From assembly GCA_963750895.1 (NCBI GenBank), contig CAVVSD010000007.1:1-64000 (forward strand): DNA of 64,000 bases. Reading direction: 5' to 3'. Below, in pieces: positions 17,550-26,791 of this stretch; position 1 is the stretch's first letter, and every line of letters begins with the position of its first letter. The position numbers and the translations under genes are program-made. This DNA is from CAVVSD01 sp963750895 (GTDB lineage: Bacteria > Actinomycetota > Thermoleophilia > Solirubrobacterales > Solirubrobacteraceae). The notes under the pieces are model-generated. The model saw only the letters and a program-made list of their open reading frames with translations. It made no database searches and had not been told where the DNA came from.

Positions 17550-18077
17550 TCAGGCCCCGGCCACGAGCGGCCGGTCGTAGGAGATGTCCGTCCGGTCCCA
17601 CCGTGCCGCCGGGAACCCGTTGTGCGGCCCGAACAGCGCGCCCGCTCCGTCCACGACGCAGCACCACTCGACGATCACCCGGCGTGCCGCGATCCGCCAC
17701 TCGCCGTCGCGGCGCTCCAGCCGGTCGAGGTAGCGCCCGCCGGCGATGTCGGAGACCTCGCCGTCGCCCTTGCGCGTGAGCACGCCGAGGATGTAGCTCT
17801 CGGCGTGCGCGGTGTCGCCGTCGATCTCGACCGTCTGCGTCGTGATGTGGTGCTGATGGCCGCGGAACGACGTGGAGTGCAGGTCGTTGGCCCAGGCGAT
17901 GAACTCCTGCGGGCTCCCGGTGAAGGGGCCGTGCTCGTCGATCGCGTCGTCCCAGTAGCAGGAGGCGACCATCGCGTCGTCGTGGCGGTCGAGCCCGCGC
18001 GAGTAGCGGTGGACGCAGTCGGAGATCGCCTGGCGGTCCAGCAGGCGTTGGACGTCGGGATGGTGCTGCTCTGGCAT
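17550..18077 (-). CDS. SnoaL-like / NTF2-fold protein (paralogue)
   Basis: A 175-residue protein, first gene of a three-gene leftward operon. It shares the design of its neighbour: QAISDCVHRYSRGLDRHDDA, SCYWDDAIDEHGPFTG and EWRIAARRVIVEW at matching positions, so the two probably arose by tandem duplication. They have diverged strongly, which may allow a heterodimer or two successive steps. ATG 18077 has GGAG a few bases upstream. It is divergent from the SpoIIE-type phosphatase, with 76 nt between the starts. Confidence 0.8.
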   Translation of the reverse strand: MPEQHHPDVQRLLDRQAISDCVHRYSRGLDRHDDAMVASCYWDDAIDEHGPFTGSPQEFIAWANDLHSTSFRGHQHHITTQTVEIDGDTAHAESYILGVLTRKGDGEVSDIAGGRYLDRLERRDGEWRIAARRVIVEWCCVVDGAGALFGPHNGFPAARWDRTDISYDRPLVAGA

Positions 18078-18153
18078 CGGCTCTCCTCGCTCCGGTTCGT
18101 TCGCACGCTAAACGCTCGCCGCCGCGACGGACCGCGACGTAGTGTTGGCGCAT

Positions 18154-20478
18154 ATGCAGTTGTGGGTGCGCTCCGCGCTGGCCCCGCCGCTCTGGTCGCG
18201 ATGGCTGCCGGCAGGCCTGCTGGCGATCGCGGTGATCGTGGCCCTCGACATCGCCGTCGGATCGCGCGTCGCGCTCGGCAGCGCCCTCGCCGTCATCGCG
18301 CTCGCGGTCGGCTTCCTCGGGGAGCGCGGCGACACGATCGTCGTCGCGTCCTGCTGCGTCGCGGCCGCCGCGCTGAGCGGCACCTGGGGCACATGGGACG
18401 CTGCGTGGACCGTGACGCTCGTCGTCGTCGCCGCGTCGAGCGTCAGCGCGGTGCTCGTGTCGCTGCTGCGGGCGGCGGCGATCGTCACCCGCCGGCAGCT
18501 CGACCTCCTGCGCCAGCTCGCGGGGCTCACCGGCGGGTCGCGGAGCGTCGCCGAGCTCGCCGAGGCGCTGCTCGACGTGCTCGTGCCGGCGTACGCGGAC
18601 GTCGCAACGCTCGACCTCGCGATCCAGGACCTCGACCGCCGGGTCGGCGCGCGCGTCGCCGGGCCGGGGGCGGCGGTCACCGAGCGGTGGCTGCGCGGGC
18701 GCCCGCCGGTCGACCCGAGCCTCCCGGGGACGCAGCAGGTCATCGCCACCGGAAGGCCGGCGTTCGTCGAGGAGGTGCGGGACGAGATGCTGCGCGAGCT
18801 CGCGACCGACGACGCCGATCTCGCGCAGCTCCGCGGGCTGCGGTCCCGATCGGCGATCACGCTCCCGCTCGCCACGCGTGGCGCGCCGTTCGGGGCGTTG
18901 TCGCTCATCATCGGCAGCTCGGGACGGCGCTACGCGCACGACGACCTCGAGTTCGCCGGGCTCGTCCAGGGCCGGATCGCGATCGTGCTCGACAACACCG
19001 GTCTGAGCCGTGCCGCCGCCCGCAGCGAGGCGATCATGAGCGCCGCGCTGGACTCGCTCGAGGAGGCGGTGACGATGAACGGGCCAGACGGCGCGACGGT
19101 CTACGTCAACCAGGCGGCGGTCCGGCTGCTCGGCGCCGCGAGCGCCGAGGAGGTCCTGAACGGCGAGCCGGGCGCGATCTCCGCGCGCTATCGCATCTAC
19201 GACGAGGACGGGCGGCCGTACGACTACCGCGACCTGCCCGCGTTCCGCGCGCTCGACGGCGAGCCGCACCCCGAGCCCAAGCTCGTCCGCAACGTCGTCG
19301 TCGCGACCGGGGAGGAGCGCTGGCTGCTCAACAAGGTCAGCGTCCTGCGCGACGCCGACGGAGGCGTGGACCGGATCGTCAACGTCATCGAGGACGTCAC
19401 GGAGGTCAAGAACGCGGAGGTGCGTCAGCGGATCCTCGCCGAGGCGACCAGCGTGCTGTCGGCGGCGCCGGATCGCGAGCAGGGCCTCGCGGGCGTCGTG
19501 GCGGTCCTCGTGCCGGATCTGGCGGACTGGTCCGCGGTCGACGTCGACGGCCCGGCCGCGAGCGCCGGCCGCGAGCCGGCCGCCGGCGACGAGCGGATCG
19601 TCGTCGGGTTGCGCGCCGGCGGCGGGGAGCTCGGGACGCTGACGCTGGGCCGGGCGCGGCCGTTCTCCGGCGAGGACCGCACGCTGGCCGAGGAGCTCGG
19701 CCGCCGGGCCGCGATCGCCGTGCTCGACGCCCGGCTCTCGGAGGAGCGCGCCGAGATCACGCGCGAGCTGCAGGAGGGGCTGCGGCCGCCCGAGCTGCCG
19801 CCGCTGCCCGGGCTGCGGACCGCGACGCTGTATCGCCCCGCGGGGGAGCTCAACGACGTCGGCGGCGACTTCTACGACGCGTTCCCGACCGCGGCAGGCT
19901 GGACCGTCTGCATCGGCGACGTGGCGGGCCAGGGAGCACGCGCGGCGACCCTGACCGGGCTCATGCGCTACACGCTGCGGTCCGTCGCCCAGCACACCGG
20001 CGGCCAGGAGAGCGCGATGGCGGCGGTCAACCGCGCGCTGACCGAGCAGCCGGAGCTCGCGCTCGGCACGCTCGCGGTGGTCCGGCTGCACCGCGGGACC
20101 GGCGGCGACCTGGCGCTCGCCTCGCTCTCGGCGGGCCATCCGCTCCCGCTGCTCATCCGCGACGGCGCGGTGCACGAGCTCGGGGCGCCCGGGCCGATCG
20201 CCGGGGTCTTCGCGGACGCCGCGTGGCCGATGACGGACACGCCGCTGCAGCAGGGCGACACGATCGTCCTCTACACGGACGGCGTGCTCGACACCGTCGG
20301 CGACCGGGACCGCTTCGGCGACGAGCGGCTGCTGGCGCTCCTCGCCGGGGCGCCCGCCGACCCCACGGCCGTCGTCGCCCGCATCGACGCGGCGCTCGCG
20401 GCCTTCCAGGCGGGCCCGCAGCGCGACGACACGGCCATCGTCGCGATCACCGTGGACGACGTGCATGCGACCCCGTAG
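18154..20478 (+). CDS. Membrane PAS/GAF-SpoIIE phosphatase (PP2C-type)
   Basis: A sensor phosphatase of about 774 residues. The N-terminus holds three or four membrane segments (to about residue 105), then a GAF-like domain (about 125-285), a PAS domain (about 300-410, EAVTMNGPDGATVYVNQAA), a second GAF-like region, and a C-terminal SpoIIE/RsbU phosphatase. The metal-binding motifs are GELNDVGGDFYDAF, CIGDVAGQGARAA, LSAGHPLPLL, LYTDGVLD and DDTAIVAI. Such proteins dephosphorylate anti-anti-sigma factors in partner-switching stress pathways. No anti-sigma or anti-anti-sigma gene is adjacent. ATG 18154 is used; GTG 18142 is possible. Confidence 0.88.
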   Translation: MQLWVRSALAPPLWSRWLPAGLLAIAVIVALDIAVGSRVALGSALAVIALAVGFLGERGDTIVVASCCVAAAALSGTWGTWDAAWTVTLVVVAASSVSAVLVSLLRAAAIVTRRQLDLLRQLAGLTGGSRSVAELAEALLDVLVPAYADVATLDLAIQDLDRRVGARVAGPGAAVTERWLRGRPPVDPSLPGTQQVIATGRPAFVEEVRDEMLRELATDDADLAQLRGLRSRSAITLPLATRGAPFGALSLIIGSSGRRYAHDDLEFAGLVQGRIAIVLDNTGLSRAAARSEAIMSAALDSLEEAVTMNGPDGATVYVNQAAVRLLGAASAEEVLNGEPGAISARYRIYDEDGRPYDYRDLPAFRALDGEPHPEPKLVRNVVVATGEERWLLNKVSVLRDADGGVDRIVNVIEDVTEVKNAEVRQRILAEATSVLSAAPDREQGLAGVVAVLVPDLADWSAVDVDGPAASAGREPAAGDERIVVGLRAGGGELGTLTLGRARPFSGEDRTLAEELGRRAAIAVLDARLSEERAEITRELQEGLRPPELPPLPGLRTATLYRPAGELNDVGGDFYDAFPTAAGWTVCIGDVAGQGARAATLTGLMRYTLRSVAQHTGGQESAMAAVNRALTEQPELALGTLAVVRLHRGTGGDLALASLSAGHPLPLLIRDGAVHELGAPGPIAGVFADAAWPMTDTPLQQGDTIVLYTDGVLDTVGDRDRFGDERLLALLAGAPADPTAVVARIDAALAAFQAGPQRDDTAIVAITVDDVHATP

Positions 20479-20498
20479 CCGGGGTACGCGCTGTCCCC

Positions 20499-21152
20499 AT
20501 GCCGACCGCAGCGATCCTCGACATCGACGGCACCCTCGTCGACACGAACTACCAGCACGCGATGTCCTGGTACATGGCGTTCCGCCAGCACGGCGTCGTG
20601 CTGCCGATCACGCGGATCCACCGCCACATCGGTATGGGCGGTGACCAGCTCGTCGCGGCGGTGGCGGGCGAGGAGGTCGAGCGGCGCTGCGGCGACGACA
20701 TCCGCGCCGCCGAGGGTCCGCTGTACCTCGCGACCATCCAGACCACCTCGGTGCTCGAGGGCGCGCGCGAGCTCATCGAGGACCTCGTGGAAGGCGGGCG
20801 CAAGGTCGTGCTCGCGAGCTCCGCGAAGCAGCAGGAGGTCGACCACTACCTGGACCTGCTCGACGCCCGCGAGCTCGTCGACGGCTGGACGACGTCGGCC
20901 GACGTGGAGCGCACGAAGCCGGAGCCCGATCTCGTGCACGCGGCGCTCGAAGGGCTGGGCACCGACGACGCGGTGATGGTCGGCGACACGCCGTGGGACG
21001 TGCAGGCGGCGGAGAAGGCCGGCGTCCCGACGGTCGCGGTGCTGACCGGCGGCTTCTCCGAAGCCGAGCTGACCGACGCGGGCGCCGCCGCCGTGTTCAG
21101 CTCGATCGTCGAGCTGCGCAAGGACCTCGCGTCGACGCCGCTGCGGTCCTGA
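20499..21152 (+). CDS. HAD-family phosphatase (phosphoglycolate phosphatase-like)
   Basis: A 217-residue haloacid-dehalogenase-type hydrolase. Motif I is ILDIDGTLVDTN, motif II LASSAKQ, motif III the Lys in ERTKPEPDL, and motif IV MVGDTPWDVQAA. The alpha-helical cap between residues 15 and 85 is of the beta-phosphoglucomutase/phosphoglycolate type. The substrate is not predictable. ATG 20499 lies 20 nt after the phosphatase gene, with TACGCG just upstream. The open frame of the convergent exporter runs antisense through the last 300 bases of this gene. Confidence 0.88.
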   Translation: MPTAAILDIDGTLVDTNYQHAMSWYMAFRQHGVVLPITRIHRHIGMGGDQLVAAVAGEEVERRCGDDIRAAEGPLYLATIQTTSVLEGARELIEDLVEGGRKVVLASSAKQQEVDHYLDLLDARELVDGWTTSADVERTKPEPDLVHAALEGLGTDDAVMVGDTPWDVQAAEKAGVPTVAVLTGGFSEAELTDAGAAAVFSSIVELRKDLASTPLRS

Positions 21153-22540
21153 GGGTCGGTGAGCCCCGCGCGGCGACCACGCGCCGGCAGCAGCACGCCC
21201 CCGACCGCCCCGACCAGCGACAGCCCCGCCGACACCGCGATCGCGACGGTGAAGCCGTCGGTGAACGCCTGCGCCGACGCGTAGCCGCCCGCGCCGCTGA
21301 ACGCCGCCACCGCGACCGCGATCCCGAACACGCCGCCCAGCTCGCGCAGCGTGCTGTTCACGCCCGACGCCTTCCCGACCGCCTCCGGCGCGACGGCGCC
21401 CATGACCGCGTTCTGCGCCGACGGGAGCGCCATCGACACGCCGCAGCCGGCGATCACGAGGGCGGGGACCATCTGGATGTAGTCCATCGCAGGGTCGGCG
21501 ACGAGCGCGATCCAGCCCAGGCCGATGCCCTGCAGCAGCAGCCCGCCGGCGAGGAACGGGCGCTCGCCGAAGCGGTCGACCAGCGCCCCGGCCACGGGCG
21601 CGACGAAGAACAGCGTCGCCGTCCAGGGCAGGAGCCGCAGCCCGGCGCCGAGGGCGTCGTCGCCGAGGCCGGACTGCAGGAACTGCGCGAGGAAGAACAC
21701 CGCGCCGAACAGCGACGCGAACGTCAGGAAGATCGCGCCGTTGCCCGCCGAGAACGCGCGCGAGCGGAACATCCCGAGCGGCAGCATCGGCGCCCGCGCC
21801 CGCGCCTCCCACCACAGGAACGCGCCCAGCAGCAGCACCCCGGCGACGAGCGATCCGAGGACCTCGGCGCTGTCCCAGCCGGCCTGGTTGCCGCGCACGA
21901 GGCCCCACACGACCCCGACGGCCGCGAGCGTGATGAGCACCAGGCCGGGCAGGTCGAGGGAGCGGTCGCGGCCGCGGCTCTCGGGGATGCGGGCCAGCGC
22001 GACCGGCACGACGGCGAGCCCGATCGGCACGTTGATCCAGAAGATCCAGCTCCAGGAGATGCCCTGCGCGACCGCGCCGCCGATGACCGGCCCGGTCGCG
22101 ACCGCCAGGCCCGTGAGGCCCTGCAGCGCGCCGATCGCCGACCCGCGTCGCTCGGCGGGGAACACGGCGCTCACGAGGGCCAGCGCCAGCGGCATGACGA
22201 ACGCCGCGCCCGCGCCCTGCACGGTCCGCGCCGCGATGAGCCAGCCCGCGGTCGGCGCGAGCGCGCACGCGGCCGACGCGAGGGCGAAGAGCGCGAGGCC
22301 TCCCGCGAACAGCCGCCGCCGTCCGAAGCGGTCGCCGAGCGCCGACGCGGTCATGAGCAGCACGGCGAAGCTCAGGTTGTAGGCGTTCACCGTCCACTCG
22401 AGCTCCTCGAGGCTCGCGCCGAGATCGGCGCGGATGGTGGTGAGGGCGGTCGAGACGACGAGGGTGTCGAGCGCGACCATGAAGGAGGCGACGGCGGCCA
22501 GGCCGAGGACCCAGCGGCGCGACGATGGTGACGTGGTCAT
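20846..22540 (-). CDS. DHA2-family MFS exporter with unresolved C-terminus
   Basis: A 14-TM EmrB/QacA-type exporter. It starts MTTSPSSRRWVLGL with VALDTLVVSTALTTIRADLG (TM1), SALGDRFGRRRLF (motif A) and LTGLAVATGPVIGGAVAQ (TM5). Family-like sequence ends about residue 460 (LVGAVGGVLLPARGRRAG, near 21160). The frame then stays open for another 100 codons of low-similarity Ser/Thr-rich sequence antisense to the HAD gene, stopping at 20846. Either there is an unusual tail, or an indel near 21170 hides the true stop. ATG 22540 is divergent from the SigX5-like gene. Confidence 0.82.
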   Translation of the reverse strand: MTTSPSSRRWVLGLAAVASFMVALDTLVVSTALTTIRADLGASLEELEWTVNAYNLSFAVLLMTASALGDRFGRRRLFAGGLALFALASAACALAPTAGWLIAARTVQGAGAAFVMPLALALVSAVFPAERRGSAIGALQGLTGLAVATGPVIGGAVAQGISWSWIFWINVPIGLAVVPVALARIPESRGRDRSLDLPGLVLITLAAVGVVWGLVRGNQAGWDSAEVLGSLVAGVLLLGAFLWWEARARAPMLPLGMFRSRAFSAGNGAIFLTFASLFGAVFFLAQFLQSGLGDDALGAGLRLLPWTATLFFVAPVAGALVDRFGERPFLAGGLLLQGIGLGWIALVADPAMDYIQMVPALVIAGCGVSMALPSAQNAVMGAVAPEAVGKASGVNSTLRELGGVFGIAVAVAAFSGAGGYASAQAFTDGFTVAIAVSAGLSLVGAVGGVLLPARGRRAGLTDPQDRSGVDARSLRSSTIELNTAAAPASVSSASEKPPVSTATVGTPAFSAACTSHGVSPTITASSVPSPSSAACTRSGSGFVRSTSADVVQPSTSSRASSRSR

Positions 22541-22611
22541 GCGCGGTTGGACCGCGCGGAGCCCCGCGAGGTCACCGATGAGTTCGCGACCCGGCGGCGG
22601 TCCAAACGCCG

Positions 22612-23496
22612 ATGACCACCTCCACCGACGACGCGACCGCCTTCCGCGCCCTCGTCGAGCCGTACCGACGCACGCTCGAGGTGCACTGCTACCGGATGCT
22701 CGGGTCCGTCCACGACGCCGAGGACGCCGCGCAGGAGACCCTCCTGCGTGCATGGCGCTCGCTCGACCGCTTCGAGGGCCGCTCCTCCGTGAACACCTGG
22801 CTGTACCGGATCGCGACGAACGTCTGCCTCGACGAGCTCGAGCGCCGCCCGAAGCGCGCCGAGCCGGTCGTCGAGCCCTACCCCGACGAGCGCCTCGACG
22901 AGGCGGAGGGGCCGCTGGCCGACCCCGCCGCGCGCTACGCCGCCCGCGAGGGCATGGAGCTCGCGTTCCTGACCGCGATCCAGTGGCTGCCCGGCCGCCA
23001 GCGCGCGGTGCTCATCCTCCGCGACGTCCTCGGCTGGTCGGCCGCCGAGGTCGCCGGCCTCCTCGACACCTCACCCGCCGCCGCCAACAGCGCGCTGCAG
23101 CGGGCGCGGGCGACGATCGAGGGCGAGCTCGGCGTCCGGCCGGTCGCGCCGGCCCGTGCGGGCGAGCGGGAGCTGCTGCGCCGCTACGTCGACGCGTGGG
23201 AGCAGGCCGACATCGCGGCGCTCGTCGCCCTGCTGCGCGACGACGCGGTGATCACGATGCCGCCGCAGCCGGCGATCCACGGCGCGGCTGCGATCGGCGC
23301 GTTCATGGAGCGCGTGTCGGCGCGCTACGACCTCGTCGCGACGCCGTCGTCCGCCAACCGGCAGCCCGCCGTCGCCCTGTACGAGCGCACGGGCGACGGC
23401 GGGCTCCTACCGCACCGGTTGCTGCTCCTCGACGTCGAGGACGGCCGGATCGCGCAGCTGCACGCGTTCGGAGCCGAGACGATCAGTCGCGGTTGA
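22612..23496 (+). CDS. ECF sigma factor with C-terminal SnoaL-like domain (SigX5/SigG type)
   Basis: A 294-residue sigma factor. Region 2 is seen in LEVHCYRMLGSVHDAEDAAQ and the following ETLLRAWRSLDRFEGRSS; region 4 in LPGRQRAVLILRDVLGWSAA and EVAGLLDTSPAAANSALQRA. From about residue 185 an NTF2/SnoaL-like domain follows (RRYVDAWEQADIAALVALL, ITMPPQPAIHG). In this ECF group the fused domain replaces a separate anti-sigma factor and modulates activity. LDELERRPKRA is typical of the group. ATG 22612 is divergent from the exporter (71 nt), which may be a target. Confidence 0.9.
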   Translation: MTTSTDDATAFRALVEPYRRTLEVHCYRMLGSVHDAEDAAQETLLRAWRSLDRFEGRSSVNTWLYRIATNVCLDELERRPKRAEPVVEPYPDERLDEAEGPLADPAARYAAREGMELAFLTAIQWLPGRQRAVLILRDVLGWSAAEVAGLLDTSPAAANSALQRARATIEGELGVRPVAPARAGERELLRRYVDAWEQADIAALVALLRDDAVITMPPQPAIHGAAAIGAFMERVSARYDLVATPSSANRQPAVALYERTGDGGLLPHRLLLLDVEDGRIAQLHAFGAETISRG

Positions 23497-23613
23497 CGCG
23501 CGCCTCGCTCTTGAGGCTCGTCTGCCCGGTCACAGGCCCTGCGCGCCCTCAGGCTCCCGCGCCCGACGAACCAACACCGCGCCCCTGATCTCGTTGCGGA
23601 CTCCGCGATCAGA

Positions 23614-24473
23614 TCAGATCTCCCCCGGCGCGCCGAGGCGACGAGTGCGAGACCGGGCAGCTCGACCCCGTCCGCGGACGCGTACGGCGCCACCGCGTCG
23701 CGGAGCGTCGCCTCCAGCGCCGCGGTCGCCGCTGCCGGCATCGCCGCGAGACGCTTCGCCAGCGGTCCGGCGATGGTCGACGTCCGCGACCACCACTCGT
23801 CGAAGGACGCCGCGCGGAGCGGCACGGGCTGCTCCTCGACCGCGACGTCCTCGAAGCCGGCGGCGCCCAGGAGCGACGCCAGCCGTCCGGCGTCGGCGAG
23901 CGAGAACGGCCCGGGGACGCCGGGCGGGGGGACGGGCTCGCCGAGCTGCGCGGTCATCGCGTCGAGGACGACGCCCAGCCAGGGATTGCGCTCCCGGGAC
24001 CCCCAGACGGAGAGCGCGACGCGCGCGCCGGGCCGCGCGATGCGGTGCAGCTCGCGGCCGGCGCGCTCGGGGTCGGCGGCGAACATGAGCCCCTCCCGGC
24101 ACAGGAGCACGTCGAACGACCGGTCCGGCTCGTCGATCTCCTCGAGGTCCAGGACGCGCGCACGCACGTTCGCGAGCCCGTCGGCGCGGGAGGCGGCGAT
24201 CGCGACCATCGGCGCGGCGACGTCCGAGAGGACCACCTCGATGCCGTCGACCCGGCGCGCGGCGGCGATGCCCAGGCCGCCGGGCCCGCAGGCGAGCTCG
24301 AGGACCCGGTCGCCCGGCGCGATCGACGCCAGGTCGAGGAGGCGCTCGGCGAGGCCGGCGGTCCGGGCGTCCACGGAGCCGGCGTGCTCGGCCCAGCCGG
24401 GCGCGACGGCGGCCCACATCCCGTGGACGCGAGCGCGGACGTCCTGCCGATCGACGATGCTGCTGGGCTCCAT
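23614..24473 (-). CDS. SAM-dependent methyltransferase (class I; frameshift at the end)
   Basis: A Rossmann-fold methyltransferase of about 286 residues. The SAM-binding loop is VLELACGPGGLG, followed by VVLSDVAAPMV and FDVLLCREGLMF. It resembles UbiE/phosphatidylethanolamine-methyltransferase-like proteins. A run of five G (23622-23626) lies just before the end: with one more base the protein stops at RRGEI, with one fewer at RRGDLI; as read it runs 95 codons into the antisense sigma gene. A homopolymer error is therefore likely. ATG 24473. It is divergent from a TetR gene over 63 nt that contain TTGACT on the leftward strand. Confidence 0.82.
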
Positions 24474-24536
24474 CACGAGCCTCCTCAGAGATTGACCGCA
24501 GCTAGACTGTAATGAACTTAGTGAGAGTGTAGTCAA

Positions 24537-25187
24537 ATGCCGGAGCCCGTCAAGCCTCGCCGTCGCTACGAGTCGCCGCGCCGCCGCGAGCAGGCCGAGG
24601 CGACCCGGCGCGCGATCCTCGACGCGGCCAAGCTGCGCTTCGAGCGCGACGGCTACGTCGCGACGACGATCGCCGCGATCGCCGAGGAGGCCCAGGTCTC
24701 GGCGAAGACGGTCTACACGGCGTTCGAGACCAAGAGCGGTGTCCTGCGCGCGCTCTGGCACCTCCTGCTGCGCGGCGACGAGGACGAGCGCCCGGTGGGG
24801 GAGCGCGGGTGGTTCCAGGAGGTGCTCGACGAGCCCGATCCCGCGCAGCAGCTGCGACTCAACGCGCGCAACGCCCGCCGCGTGAAGTCACGCGCCGGGA
24901 CGATGCTCGGCGTCATCCGCAGCGCGGCCGAGGTCGATGCGGACGCGGCCGCGCTGTGGGCGCGGATCGAGAGCGACTTCCACGCCAACCAGGGCGCGGT
25001 GGTCGCGTCGATCGACGCGAAGGGGGCGCTGCGGCCCGGCCTCGGCGCCGATCGCGCGACCGACGTCCTCTGGACGCTCAACCACCCCGACGTCTGGCTG
25101 CTCCTCGCCGGCCGGGGGTGGACGCCGGAGGAGTTCGAGGGCTGGTTCGCGGACGCGACCCGCTCGGAGCTGCTCGGACCCCGCTAG
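24537..25187 (+). CDS. TetR-family regulator
   Basis: A 216-residue TetR protein. The helix-turn-helix is VATTIAAIAEEAQVSAKTVY followed by TAFETKSGVL, after a basic N-terminal arm (KPRRRYESPRRREQ). The C-terminal ligand domain ends WFADATRSELLGPR. It is divergent from the methyltransferase and probably controls it. The AT-richer spacer (24501-24536, CTAGACTGTAATGAACTTAG) is where an operator would lie, although no strong dyad is visible. The stop overlaps the convergent esterase stop by 4 nt. Confidence 0.88.
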   Translation: MPEPVKPRRRYESPRRREQAEATRRAILDAAKLRFERDGYVATTIAAIAEEAQVSAKTVYTAFETKSGVLRALWHLLLRGDEDERPVGERGWFQEVLDEPDPAQQLRLNARNARRVKSRAGTMLGVIRSAAEVDADAAALWARIESDFHANQGAVVASIDAKGALRPGLGADRATDVLWTLNHPDVWLLLAGRGWTPEEFEGWFADATRSELLGPR

Positions 25188-25840
25188 CCCGGCGTCGGTG
25201 CCAGGGCGAGGGTCCGGCCGAGCCAGTCGACCGCGGCCGGGACGTGCGCCGGGTCGATGTGGTGCCCGGCGTCGGACTCGTGGTACTCGACGTCCAGCCC
25301 GCCGGCCTCCAGGAGCTCCTTCGCGCGGCGTGCGAAGCCGACCTCCATCACCGGATCGCGCCGGCCGTGCGCGATGAACGCGCGCACGTCGGGGCGCCCG
25401 GCGAGATCGGGCTGCCAGCCGTCGACGACGGGGACGAACCCGGAGAACGCGAGGATCCCCGCAGGGGCCGGGCGATCGGGTCCGAGGCCGAGCGCGTAGC
25501 TCATCACCGAGCCCATCGAGAAGCCGCCGAACACGGTGGCCTCCGGCCCGATCCCGGTCCGCTGCCAGAGCTCGTCGTGGAACGCGCCGAGCCTCGCGTA
25601 GGCGCTGCGGAACGTGTCCGGGTCGGGGTAGCCGACGCGCGGCACGACGTACCAGTGGTAGCCCGGGCCGCCGAGCGTCAGCGGCGCGCGTGGCGTGACC
25701 ACGTGCAGCCGCCGGGCGGGGTCGAGGACGTCGGCGAGGCCGAGCAGGTCGCGCTCGTCCGATCCGCGTCCGTGATGGAGCACGAGCAGGCCGGCCGCGT
25801 TGCCGTCGGCCGGTCGCTCCAGGTAGGTCAGGTCGGTCAT
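25184..25840 (-). CDS. MhqD-like carboxylesterase/phospholipase family hydrolase
   Basis: A 218-residue alpha/beta hydrolase of the phospholipase/carboxylesterase group. Motifs: VLHHGRGSDERDLLGLADVL, nucleophile elbow GGFSMGS, Asp in AHGRRDPVM and His in SDAGHHIDP. It starts (25840) inside the stop of the upstream ring-cleaving-dioxygenase-like gene (ATGA). In Bacillus subtilis, MhqD (hydrolase) and MhqO (glyoxalase-like dioxygenase) are induced together to detoxify hydroquinones and quinones, and these two genes match those families. The function here is inferred by that analogy. Confidence 0.82.
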   Translation of the reverse strand: MTDLTYLERPADGNAAGLLVLHHGRGSDERDLLGLADVLDPARRLHVVTPRAPLTLGGPGYHWYVVPRVGYPDPDTFRSAYARLGAFHDELWQRTGIGPEATVFGGFSMGSVMSYALGLGPDRPAPAGILAFSGFVPVVDGWQPDLAGRPDVRAFIAHGRRDPVMEVGFARRAKELLEAGGLDVEYHESDAGHHIDPAHVPAAVDWLGRTLALAPTPG

Positions 25841-26772
25841 CGGGCGGCCTCCGCGCGCTGCGCGGTCCGGGGGTTGACGACGGGCTGCAGCAGCTTCTCG
25901 AGCTGCGGGCGCAGGTGCTCGTGCTGGCGCGGGAGGCGGAGTGCCTCGCCGAGGTGCTCCGGGTCCTCGTCGACGGCGAAGCCGGGCGAGGTCGTCGCGA
26001 TCTCGAACAGGATGCCCTGCGGCTGGCGGAAGTAGATCGCGTCGAAGTAGTCGCGGTCGATGACCGGCGTCACCTGCATGCCGGCGGCCCTCGCGCGCTC
26101 CTGCCACGCGACGTGGTCGTCGTCGCGCGAGTGCCACGCGATGTGGTGGACGGTGCCGGAGCCCTGGATGCCCACCTCCGTCGCCGGGTCGTAGCCCCAG
26201 TGGAAGTGACGCTCCTCGCCCTGCAGGCGGTACTCGCCCTCGCCGGCCTCGGTGAACCCCAGCGTCTCGGTCAGCAGCGCCCGGTCCGCGGTCGGGGCCT
26301 GCGCGGCGAAGGCGCGGGCGCCCTCCACGCCGAGGATGGCGTGCTCGGCCGGGACCTCGGGGTGCACGGCGCGCAGCGGCGGGTTGCCGTCGTCGGCGAC
26401 GACGAGCTCGAGGCCGAGGCCGTCGGGGTCGGCGAAGCGCAGCGTGCCGTCGCCGCGGACGCCCTCGTGTCCGGCGGCGGCGAGCCGCGCGGCCCAGAAG
26501 TCCAGCGCGGCCTCGGAGGCGACGCCGAGCTGGATCGTGTGGATCATCCCCGCGCCCGCGCGGCCGGGGCGCGCGCCCGCGAACTCGAACCAGGTGAGGA
26601 TCGAGCCGGGCGAGCCGGCCTCGTCGCCGAAGTACAGGTGGTAGGCGTCGGGCGCGTCGAAGTTCACCGTCTTCTTCACGAGCCGCAGGCCGAGCGTGTC
26701 GGCGTAGAACGCGACGTTCCCCTGCGCGTCGCCGGTGATCATCGTGATGTGGTGCATGCCCTCGAGCTTCAT
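25837..26772 (-). CDS. MhqO-like ring-cleaving dioxygenase (glyoxalase fold)
   Basis: A 311-residue two-domain VOC/glyoxalase-superfamily protein. MKLEGMHHITMITGDAQGN opens domain 1 with a metal His. VHHIAWHSRDDDHVAWQ opens domain 2, and FEIATTSPGFAVDED with the preceding ILFE Glu closes the metal site. The family includes MhqO/MhqA hydroquinone-specific dioxygenases. ATG 26772 has GAT-rich sequence upstream and lies in a 97-nt divergent region with two operator-like repeats. The gene is translationally coupled to the MhqD-like hydrolase. It is expected to be induced by quinone electrophiles. Confidence 0.85.
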   Translation of the reverse strand: MKLEGMHHITMITGDAQGNVAFYADTLGLRLVKKTVNFDAPDAYHLYFGDEAGSPGSILTWFEFAGARPGRAGAGMIHTIQLGVASEAALDFWAARLAAAGHEGVRGDGTLRFADPDGLGLELVVADDGNPPLRAVHPEVPAEHAILGVEGARAFAAQAPTADRALLTETLGFTEAGEGEYRLQGEERHFHWGYDPATEVGIQGSGTVHHIAWHSRDDDHVAWQERARAAGMQVTPVIDRDYFDAIYFRQPQGILFEIATTSPGFAVDEDPEHLGEALRLPRQHEHLRPQLEKLLQPVVNPRTAQRAEAAR

Positions 26773-26791
26773 GGCGATCCTCGGTCGAAGT

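Noticed and set aside
17511..21152. A continuous 1213-codon rightward open frame
   Set aside because: Only the last 217 codons (the HAD phosphatase) resemble a protein. The rest is an Arg/Ala/Gly-rich shadow of the SpoIIE-type gene in another frame.
23585..23616. Hairpin CTGATC...GATCAG as a terminator for the sigma and methyltransferase genes
   Set aside because: Arms are short with a large interrupted interior, and the area overlaps the likely true end of the methyltransferase. Evidence is too weak to list.
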